A DNA stretch of 12,303 nucleotides from Patescibacteria group bacterium UBA6130. Its GTDB lineage: Bacteria; Patescibacteriota; Microgenomatia; UBA12405; UBA6130. Both the position numbers and the translations under genes were made by a program. The stretch is from contig DIVO01000078.1 in NCBI GenBank assembly GCA_002428285.1, forward strand, positions 1 to 12,303, in the 5' to 3' direction. Positions 5,980 to 12,303 of the stretch are shown here, piece by piece. The notes beneath the pieces were generated by a model that was not told where the DNA came from, searched no databases, and saw only the letters and a program-made list of their open reading frames with translations. Every line of letters starts with the position of its first letter. The first letter of the stretch is position 1.

Positions 5980-7407
5980 ATGAAGAGAAAATATTATATA
6001 ACTACTCCTATTTATTACGTTAATGATATTCCTCATATTGGTCACTCCGTCACAACAGTCATAGCCGATGCCTTAGCCCGATATCATCGTAAATTAGGAT
6101 TTGAGGTATTTTTTTTAACAGGAACAGACGAACACGGTGCTAAAGTTGCTCAATCTGCTGAAAAAGAAGGACTAACGTCTCAGGAATTTGCCGATAAAGT
6201 TTCCGAAAGATTTAAAGAGACCTGGAAAAAACTAAATATAAGCAATGATTACTTCATTAGGACGACTTCAATCGAACATAAAAAAATTGTCCAGCAGGTT
6301 ATTGAAAAAATTAATAATAACAAAGACATATATAAAGGAAAATACGAAGGCCTATATTGCGTCGGTTGTGAAAAGTTTTTGACCGAGAAGGAATTGGAAA
6401 ATGGTAAATGCCCCCTCCATCCTAATCAGGAGATTGAGAAACAGATAGAAGAAAATTACTTCTTCAGACTCTCTAAATACATTCCTTCTCTAATAAAACT
6501 CATAAAAAACAATAAAACAAACTATATTTTTCCTCAAAACAAGAGAAATGAGATATTGAGCAAATTAACCGAAGGAGTTGAAGATGTTTCTATATCTCGA
6601 GAAAAAATAAAATGGGGAGTAGAGTTTCCTCTTGATAAAAATCATACGGTCTATGTTTGGGTCGATGCCCTAATAAACTATTACTCCGCCACTAGGTTTT
6701 TAAAAAACAAGAAAGATTTCTGGCCAGCCGACCTGCATTTGATTGGTAAAGAAATTCTTTGGTTTCACACAGTCATATGGCCTGCCATGCTCTTGTCAGC
6801 CGATCTCCCATTGCCCAAGAAAGTATATGCCCACAGTTTCTATACAATAGACGGCCAAAAAATGAGCAAATCATTGGGGAATGTCATTTCTCCCATAGAT
6901 CTAGTAGATAAATATGGCGTTGATGGCAGCAGATACTTAATAGCCTCATCATTCCCCCAAATTAATGATTCGGATATTGGTTGGGATAAACTTACCGAAA
7001 AATACAATGCCGATCTTGCCAATGGCTTAGGCAACCTCATCTCGCGCGTGGCAAGACTAGCTCAAAAAGAAAAAATTATTGTCAAAAATACCAAAATCGA
7101 ATTTGACAATGCTTACGATAAATCAATAAGAAGTCAAAATATTGCAGAATGCCTTTTTGAAGTTTGGAATAATCCTCAATGGGGAATCCAGGCTGTTAAT
7201 AAAAAGTTTAACGAAGAAAAAATTTGGGAAAAAAGCGGAAAAGAGTTAAATAATTCCTTAGAAGAAATTATAGAGATGATCTTAAAAATTAGTCATCATT
7301 TATATCCATTTATGCCTCAAACAACCGAAGAGATCGGAACAATATTTTCTCCTGGGGAAACTGTTAGGTTTCCAGCAAAGCCACTTTTCCCAAGACTTGC
7401 AAAATAA
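5980..7407 (+). CDS. metG: Methionine--tRNA ligase
   Basis: 475 residues; charges tRNA-Met with methionine in the cytoplasm. Class I signatures are complete: HIGH (19-22) inside YYVNDIPHIGHS and KMSKS (294-298). The connective region carries a single zinc-type knuckle C127-x2-C130...C144-x2-H147. The helical anticodon domain keeps LGNLISR (the N...R pair) and the EEKIWEK Trp that reads CAU. The enzyme ends soon after this domain, with no C-terminal tRNA-binding/dimerisation module, so it is the short monomeric form; the linker in the anticodon domain is somewhat condensed. It lies 54 nt after rpsT and its stop is 5 nt before tatD. No Shine-Dalgarno is visible upstream, and its own promoter could not be shown. 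Confidence 0.97.
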   Translation: MKRKYYITTPIYYVNDIPHIGHSVTTVIADALARYHRKLGFEVFFLTGTDEHGAKVAQSAEKEGLTSQEFADKVSERFKETWKKLNISNDYFIRTTSIEHKKIVQQVIEKINNNKDIYKGKYEGLYCVGCEKFLTEKELENGKCPLHPNQEIEKQIEENYFFRLSKYIPSLIKLIKNNKTNYIFPQNKRNEILSKLTEGVEDVSISREKIKWGVEFPLDKNHTVYVWVDALINYYSATRFLKNKKDFWPADLHLIGKEILWFHTVIWPAMLLSADLPLPKKVYAHSFYTIDGQKMSKSLGNVISPIDLVDKYGVDGSRYLIASSFPQINDSDIGWDKLTEKYNADLANGLGNLISRVARLAQKEKIIVKNTKIEFDNAYDKSIRSQNIAECLFEVWNNPQWGIQAVNKKFNEEKIWEKSGKELNNSLEEIIEMILKISHHLYPFMPQTTEEIGTIFSPGETVRFPAKPLFPRLAK

Positions 7408-7412
7408 TTACC

Positions 7413-8189
7413 ATGATCGACACTCATGCTCATTTAGCATTTGATGAATTTTCCAACCTTGATGAAATCATAGATGGAGCTAAAAAATCAGGGGTAAGAA
7501 AAATAATATCCTCAAGCAGTAATATTGCAGACTCACAAAAGGCTATTGAATTATCAAGAAAATATCCGGGAATAATTTATCCAAGTGTCGGCATCCATCC
7601 TCAGCAAACTGATCCGCAAAACAAGCAATCAATTAGGCAGCAGCTTGACGCACTGGAAAGAATGGTCAAAAGTAACAAAGTATATGCTATTGGCGAAACC
7701 GGATTAGACTTCTCTGAGCCTCCTCCTCCAGAAATTGCAAGAACAATAGACCAACAGATCGGGCTCTTTAAGGGACAAATACAAATTGCAAAACAATACA
7801 ACCTCCCATTAATAATCCACTCAAGGAAAGCTTTTAAGGAGGTTGTCCGAATACTAAAAGATGAACCCGACGTTAAAGGAGTATTCCACTGTTATTCAAG
7901 CGGCAAGAAGGGTATTAAAGATGTTCTGGATTTAGGATATTTTTTTGGAGTCGATGGCAATCTAACCTATGAAGAAGGACTTCAAGCGGTTTATAAAAAT
8001 ATCCCCATAGAAAATATCCTTCTTGAAACCGATTCTCCGTTTCTTACTCCTATACCCCATCGAGGGAAAATGAATAAACCAGAATACCTAAAATATATAT
8101 TAGAAGTTCTGGCAAAAACTAAAAATATTCCATCAAGGGAGATGGATAAACAAACAGATCAAAATGCTCATAAACTTTTCTCATTTTAA
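7413..8189 (+). CDS. tatD: TatD-family metal-dependent hydrolase (DNase)
   Basis: 258 residues, normal for the family. TatD-type enzymes are amidohydrolase-fold nucleases acting on DNA ends or fragments, cytoplasmic. All metal ligands are present: H5-x-H7 at the start (MIDTHAHL), E95 in GETGLDF, H136 in LIIHSRKAF, H159 in VFHCYS and D207 in LLETDSPFL. The family C-terminal signature PHRGKMNKPEYL (215-226) is also clear. A run of four prolines after GLDFSE (103-106) replaces the usual aromatic region seen in many homologues. It begins 5 nt after the metG stop, an arrangement seen often in bacteria (metG-tatD), which supports co-transcription with rpsT-metG. No Shine-Dalgarno. Confidence 0.93.
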   Translation: MIDTHAHLAFDEFSNLDEIIDGAKKSGVRKIISSSSNIADSQKAIELSRKYPGIIYPSVGIHPQQTDPQNKQSIRQQLDALERMVKSNKVYAIGETGLDFSEPPPPEIARTIDQQIGLFKGQIQIAKQYNLPLIIHSRKAFKEVVRILKDEPDVKGVFHCYSSGKKGIKDVLDLGYFFGVDGNLTYEEGLQAVYKNIPIENILLETDSPFLTPIPHRGKMNKPEYLKYILEVLAKTKNIPSREMDKQTDQNAHKLFSF

Positions 8190-8190
8190 T

Positions 8191-8220
8191 TTGCAAGCAA
8201 ACAAATTTATTTGATAGACT
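8191..8220 (+). promoter_or_regulatory. Possible extended -10 promoter of the glycosyltransferase cluster
   Basis: TTGCAA (8191-8196), an 18-bp spacer and TAGACT (8215-8220) are placed just after the tatD stop. TGA (8212-8214) directly precedes the -10 hexamer, as in the murJ and rpsT promoters. Both hexamers are moderate matches (four of six). Only 7 nt separate the -10 from ATG 8228, which would make the messenger leaderless. Confidence 0.4.
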
Positions 8221-8227
8221 GTTGAGG

Positions 8228-9553
8228 ATGAAAACCCTTTTTAATTGCAGCCTTTGGGGCGATGAAGCTTTTTCGGCAGTACTAGCTCAAAGAGAGTTTT
8301 GGACAATGATTCAAATTGTAGCTAAAGATACTTCACCACCTCTGATGTATATCATCATGTGGGGCTGGTTTAAAATTTTTGGTAACTCCGAACTATCAAT
8401 TAGAAGCCTTTCATTTCTTTTTTACTTGGGAACTTGTGTATTAGTTTATTTGATCGCCAAAAAGCTCTACACAAAAAGAGCCGGAATAATTGCTGCTCTC
8501 TTAACATTTTTTAATCCATTTTTGTTTTTTTATGCTTTCGAAGGAAGAATGTATTTTACCCTCTTGTTTTTCATTGTTCTCTCTTATTACTTTCTTCTAA
8601 ACAAAAAAAGGTGGGGATTTATCCTTTCTGCCGCAGCGGCTCTTTATTCTCATCACTTTGCCATTCTGGCAATTTTTAGTCAGTTTTTTGCTCAGATTTT
8701 AATAATATTCATTACCAAACAAAAAAGAACAGCTTCTGAACTATTCAAGTTGATAAAAACATATTTATTGATTGGGGTGCTTTATCTTCCCTGGGTTTAT
8801 CCTTTATACATGCAAACCAAGCTTGTCTCCACAGGTTTCTGGTTAGGAAAACCTAAGTTAGAAAACCTTTTTGATCTGATAAAAAATCTCGTTAAAGAAG
8901 GCGGTTATAAGAAAGAAATTGAAGATAAAATTTTGCCTCTTTATTTAATTATCCTTGGATTGAGAAAATGGAGCAAAAAGGTCTGGCAAGCAGATCTTCA
9001 TTTGATAATCTGGGCACTTCTGCCTCCTACACTAGCTTTTCTTATCTCACAAACCAGTATCTCCATCTTTTATGAAAGGTATCTACTTTTTTGTGTTCCT
9101 CCTTTAATGATTTTGGCTGCTTCACGATTTAGAAAAATTTCTCTTCCTTTTATCGGTATTCTTCTAATTGTTTACGCTTTTATAGGTTATCACAGTTTTA
9201 CTAATCCATTTAAAAAGCCTTTCAAGGAATTTACCGGCTGGATAAAACAAAATTATCCTGACACTTATTTAGTAAACTACAACGGCAATTCCCACCATTT
9301 GTGGGAAACAAAATATTACGGTCTTAAAGCTCCAATATATTCGCCCGGAGGAAAGCTTCCATTTTTTGTTGGCACAGCTCAAATGGAAGATGAGGATGTT
9401 ATATACAAACTTGGAGAACAGCAAATAGGAGTCATAACCAGCAACCACCCCAATGACGTCAATATCTCAGATTACACTCAAAATTTTGTGTATAACGATG
9501 GTCCATTATATTTTCTATTAATGGAAAAAAATAATGATGAAAAAAATAATTGA
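8228..9553 (+). CDS. GT-C fold membrane glycosyltransferase (PMT/ArnT-like), N-terminal helix apparently missing
   Basis: 441 residues from ATG 8228. GT-C enzymes move sugars from polyprenyl-phosphate donors to acceptors on the outer face of the membrane. The catalytic first-loop acid pair is D12-E13 in LWGDEAFSAV. Then come KDTSPPLMYIIMWGWFKIFGNSE (33-55, matching the DxxPPL...FG.SE pattern), the FEGRMY motif (104-109) and YSHHFA (140-145). At least eight further hydrophobic helices follow, and the C-terminal part (about 330-441) is soluble. The DE motif starts only 11 residues from the N-terminus, so the usual TM helix before it is absent. Upstream in-frame codons give at most about 18 residues before a stop at 8171 and include no ATG, GTG or TTG except TTG 8222. 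It overlaps the next gene by 20 nt. Acceptor unknown. Confidence 0.82.
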   Translation: MKTLFNCSLWGDEAFSAVLAQREFWTMIQIVAKDTSPPLMYIIMWGWFKIFGNSELSIRSLSFLFYLGTCVLVYLIAKKLYTKRAGIIAALLTFFNPFLFFYAFEGRMYFTLLFFIVLSYYFLLNKKRWGFILSAAAALYSHHFAILAIFSQFFAQILIIFITKQKRTASELFKLIKTYLLIGVLYLPWVYPLYMQTKLVSTGFWLGKPKLENLFDLIKNLVKEGGYKKEIEDKILPLYLIILGLRKWSKKVWQADLHLIIWALLPPTLAFLISQTSISIFYERYLLFCVPPLMILAASRFRKISLPFIGILLIVYAFIGYHSFTNPFKKPFKEFTGWIKQNYPDTYLVNYNGNSHHLWETKYYGLKAPIYSPGGKLPFFVGTAQMEDEDVIYKLGEQQIGVITSNHPNDVNISDYTQNFVYNDGPLYFLLMEKNNDEKNN

Positions 9554-11105
9554 CAAAATTGCTCTAATAATTCCAAAAAAAATCTCTCTACTTGGGTTGC
9601 TAATTACTTTCAACATCCTCCTATACTTACCAAGTTTACTAGAACCCGTATCTTATGGCGATGAATGTATTTACTTAACACTTGGGAATGGACTGAGGAA
9701 AGGTCAGGTATTTTATAGAGATATTCATGACAATAAACCACCTCTGTTATATTTAGCCGCTGCCTTAACCCAAAGCTTAACTAACTTTAGGCTCTTAACC
9801 ATAGCCTGGAATGTCGCTCATTTAGCAGTTATTTTCAAACTAATAAACTTACTCACTAAAAATAAATATATCCCTTTTGTTGGTGGATTAATTTTTAGTT
9901 TGCTCCTTTTAATTATGGAGGGCCGAATAGCAAATGGAGAAGTATTTATGATGATGCCAGCAACTTTAGCTGTGTATTTGTATTGGAAATCTTTGGAAAA
10001 AAATAATGTAAAAAATAAATTAAGATTTGGAATAGTTTTAGGATTATTGTTTAGCTTTGGTTTTCTTTTCAAAATTCCGCTAGCTTTTGATTTTGTAGGC
10101 ATACTTATAGCAATCTTCATTTTCAAAATTGAGAAGTTTAAATATAACCTCAATCAACTTAAGGGTGTTTTTCTTAATCTCCTTAGTAACAAAATGCTCT
10201 GGGGAATGATATCCGGATTTGCTCTGCCTATCCTATTATCAATTGCCTATTATGGATCCAAGGGAGCCTTTGAACCATATGTGAGATCGGCATTAATGCA
10301 AAATATTGGCTACCTTTCAAGTTGGCAAGGCAGCAATATGGGTCTTTACGTAAGATTAGGGTTGCTGGGAATATTTAGTTTATTAATGTTTATTTTTAGA
10401 AAAAAGATTAATTACAAGTTAATTTTTTTCACAACCTGGTATGTCTATGCAATGTTTGGTGTTTTACTTTCTGCCAGACCGTATCCTCACTACCTTGTAG
10501 AAATCATTCCCAGCTTGACAGTTTTAATCGTTCTTGCTCTTGATAAGATCTCTCCTAAAAACAAGTTTAAAATAAGTGTCCCTAACGAATATTCTTTGGC
10601 TGCAGTTTTTTCCATTGTTCTTCTCGCTTTTGTATTCAAATATTATAATTTTTGGTATTACAAACAACTTCCTTACTACAGCAATTTTTTAAAATACATC
10701 ACCAAACAGATAGACCAGCAAGAATATTTTGAGTATTTTGGGGGAAAAACAAATAATGATTATAAAATCTCCAGGTTTATAAGAGGTACCTTGGGTAATA
10801 ATGATAGTGTTTACATTTGGGGAGATGCGGCTTGCATCTACACCCTATCGAATCAACAACCTCCCGGAAGATATGCCGTAAATTATCACATATATGATTT
10901 TGATGGTTTTAATGAAACTCTTGCTGTTATAGAAAAAAGCATGCCAAGAATAATAGTAAAACTTCCTGAAGAAAAAAGAGAGTGGGAAGATCTCAATAAT
11001 TATCTATACAATAACTACTATCTTCTTAAACTAGATAACATTGAGGGAGAAATATATATAAGAAATTCTCAAATTAACAACAAGAGTGGTAAAATAACCT
11101 TCTAG
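9534..11105 (+). CDS. GT-C fold membrane glycosyltransferase
   Basis: 523 residues; a second polytopic GT-C enzyme. An N-terminal TM helix (about 17-34) precedes the first extracytoplasmic loop carrying YGDECIY (41-47), with the D43-E44 acid pair, followed by GQVFYRDIHDNKPPLLYL (57-74), a typical signature of these enzymes. About ten further hydrophobic segments follow. The extracytoplasmic C-terminal part (about 370-523) contains VYIWGDAACIYTLSNQQPPGRY, resembling the conserved WG.....Y.LS...P..RY signature of this group. A weak GGA (9523-9525), 8 nt before the start, may aid initiation. It overlaps the preceding gene by 20 nt and its TAG stop abuts the next ATG, suggesting coupled translation. 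Donor and acceptor cannot be read from the sequence. Confidence 0.85.
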   Translation: MMKKIIDKIALIIPKKISLLGLLITFNILLYLPSLLEPVSYGDECIYLTLGNGLRKGQVFYRDIHDNKPPLLYLAAALTQSLTNFRLLTIAWNVAHLAVIFKLINLLTKNKYIPFVGGLIFSLLLLIMEGRIANGEVFMMMPATLAVYLYWKSLEKNNVKNKLRFGIVLGLLFSFGFLFKIPLAFDFVGILIAIFIFKIEKFKYNLNQLKGVFLNLLSNKMLWGMISGFALPILLSIAYYGSKGAFEPYVRSALMQNIGYLSSWQGSNMGLYVRLGLLGIFSLLMFIFRKKINYKLIFFTTWYVYAMFGVLLSARPYPHYLVEIIPSLTVLIVLALDKISPKNKFKISVPNEYSLAAVFSIVLLAFVFKYYNFWYYKQLPYYSNFLKYITKQIDQQEYFEYFGGKTNNDYKISRFIRGTLGNNDSVYIWGDAACIYTLSNQQPPGRYAVNYHIYDFDGFNETLAVIEKSMPRIIVKLPEEKREWEDLNNYLYNNYYLLKLDNIEGEIYIRNSQINNKSGKITF

Positions 11106-12303
11106 ATGAAAAAACCTACATTTAATCAAAGGGAATACCGTTTCTATGAAATGCTTCCGGGTATTTTATCTTGGACAATTATCTTATTCCCCTTATGGGG
11201 GTCATTTTTTATGCCTACAGTTGTTGCCTATTTTGTATTGGCATTCTTGGTTTTTTGGTTTTATCAGTCTTTTAAAAATGCTATTTTAGGGATTATTGGG
11301 TATAACAAAATTAGGAAAACTGAAAAAATTAACTGGCAAGATAAATATAAACAGGATAGACAAAATGATTGGCTTGAATGGGATAAAATTAAACATATTA
11401 TCATTATCCCCAATTACAACGAATCTGCTCAAAAAATTTCGATTTCACTGCAAGCCCTAATAGAACAAAAAGACATTGACAAAAAACAGATTACCATTAT
11501 TTTAGCCATGGAAGAAAGAGCTAGTGATGCTCATGAGAAAGCAGAATATCTTATTAAAAAATATAGTGGAGTTTTTGGAAATCTTGTCGCAACTTTTCAC
11601 CCTCCAGATATAGTGGGAGAAATTAAAGGTAAAGCTTCTAATGAGGCTTGGGCGGCTAAATGGGCTAAAAAGCATATTATCGACAAAAACAAATGGGACT
11701 TAAATTACGTAACCGTGACAAGCTGTGATGCAGACGCAAAATTTCACCCGAAATATTTCTCTTTATTTACATATCATTTTACAAAGACTCCAGATCGCTA
11801 CTATCGTTTCTGGCAATCACCAATTTTTTGGTATAACAACTTAGACAAAGTCCCCAATCTTATTAGAGTTGTGGGAATAATGGGAAATATTATTCACGTT
11901 TCCCAGCTTCAAGACCCTGATAGAATGTTTTTTAATTATTCGACCTATTCACTTTCTTTTAAAATGCTTCATGAGGTTGGTTATTGGGACACAGATATCA
12001 TTCCGGAGGACTGGCATATCTTCCTTCAATCATACTTTGCTAATCAGGGAAAAGTGGAAGTTAACCCTCTTCTACTGCCTACAAGTATTGATGCTCCCGA
12101 AGGATCAGGATATTTTGACGCTCTCCAAAACAGATACTTACAGTGTCAAAGACATGCTTGGGGAGCTACAGATATTCCCTATGCAATTGCTCAAGCCAAA
12201 GCTCATCCCGAAATCCCTTGGAGAGTGAAAATATTGAGGATCGCCAAACTATTCGAAACCCATTTAATATGGACCACCAATTGGTTTTTACTCACTTTAG
12301 GAG
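11106..12303 (+). CDS. Membrane-anchored family 2 glycosyltransferase (partial, 3' end off window)
   Basis: 399 residues are visible from ATG 11106, which directly follows the TAG of the previous gene. Two N-terminal TM helices (about 18-58) precede a cytoplasmic GT-A-type domain. The beta-strand and loop HIIIIPNYNES (99-109) is the nucleotide-sugar-binding start. SCDADAKF (206-213, DxD at D208/D210) coordinates metal, IPEDWH (299-304) holds the likely catalytic acid pair, and QCQRHAWG (346-353) corresponds to the Q..RW acceptor-side motif of processive and related GT2 enzymes. At 384-399 a new hydrophobic segment begins, so more membrane helices probably follow. It would build a glycan on the cytoplasmic side that the neighbouring GT-C enzymes could decorate outside; this pairing is inference. 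Substrate unknown. Confidence 0.85.
   Translation, partial: MKKPTFNQREYRFYEMLPGILSWTIILFPLWGSFFMPTVVAYFVLAFLVFWFYQSFKNAILGIIGYNKIRKTEKINWQDKYKQDRQNDWLEWDKIKHIIIIPNYNESAQKISISLQALIEQKDIDKKQITIILAMEERASDAHEKAEYLIKKYSGVFGNLVATFHPPDIVGEIKGKASNEAWAAKWAKKHIIDKNKWDLNYVTVTSCDADAKFHPKYFSLFTYHFTKTPDRYYRFWQSPIFWYNNLDKVPNLIRVVGIMGNIIHVSQLQDPDRMFFNYSTYSLSFKMLHEVGYWDTDIIPEDWHIFLQSYFANQGKVEVNPLLLPTSIDAPEGSGYFDALQNRYLQCQRHAWGATDIPYAIAQAKAHPEIPWRVKILRIAKLFETHLIWTTNWFLLTLG

Noticed and set aside
8202..8213. Inverted repeat CAAAT-TT-ATTTG after tatD, as a terminator or operator
   Set aside because: A 5-bp A/T-rich stem with a 2-nt loop and no T tract is expected by chance in this base composition.
11971..12228. 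85-residue open frame on the plus strand inside the GT2 gene
   Set aside because: It lies in another frame of the GT2 gene, whose own frame is open to the window edge and carries the ED and QRxxW-like motifs.
1..12303. Recoding of TGA to glycine as in some CPR lineages
   Set aside because: TGA terminates the pilN-like gene, rpsT and the first GT-C gene at natural protein ends, with the next genes placed accordingly, so the standard bacterial code fits.

Overview
The window is AT-rich and densely coded, and it looks like chromosomal DNA from a Candidate Phyla Radiation (Patescibacteria) bacterium, probably of the Microgenomates type. This taxonomic placement is inferred from gene content and protein style: PilN/PilO-like proteins in the form common in CPR genomes, a surface protein with FN3-like and Ig-like domains and a Thr/Pro stalk, a UbiA-family phosphoribosyl-prenyltransferase, and clustered GT-C membrane glycosyltransferases. 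TGA ends at least three genes (the pilN-like gene, rpsT and the first GT-C gene), so the standard bacterial code fits and the TGA=Gly code of Gracilibacteria/Absconditabacteria does not.

Minus strand, about 3825 down to 1: a tight five-gene operon read from a good sigma70-type promoter at 3797-3825. Its order is a pilN-like gene, a pilO-like gene, an unrecognised single-pass membrane protein in the position pilP would take, a large membrane-anchored surface protein, and a UbiA-family prenyltransferase that runs off the left edge. Genes overlap or lie within 13 nt of each other. The layout suggests a pilus platform coupled to a surface protein. Upstream on the same strand is murJ (lipid II flippase), with a weak terminator candidate at its end.

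Centre, 5520-5601: a compact divergent promoter region. The murJ promoter (minus) and the rpsT promoter (plus) lie back to back, with -35 boxes 8 bp apart.

Plus strand, 5602-8189: rpsT (S20), metG (methionyl-tRNA synthetase) and a tatD-family hydrolase, a housekeeping cluster. Plus strand, 8228-12303: a second cluster of two GT-C membrane glycosyltransferases and a membrane-anchored GT2 glycosyltransferase cut by the right edge, with coupled junctions (20-nt overlap, then stop abutting start). This is probably a cell-surface glycan module. GT-C enzymes use polyprenyl-phosphate sugars and the UbiA-like enzyme makes such a carrier lipid, so the two ends of the window may be linked in envelope glycosylation; that link is inference.

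A recurring feature is that the recognisable promoters sit 7-19 nt before the ATG, three of four with an extended -10 (TGA directly before the -10 hexamer), and almost no gene has a Shine-Dalgarno sequence. This points to leaderless or very short-leader transcripts. I saw no tRNA or rRNA genes, CRISPR array, insertion sequence or prophage signal. No gene-free stretch exceeds about 90 bp.
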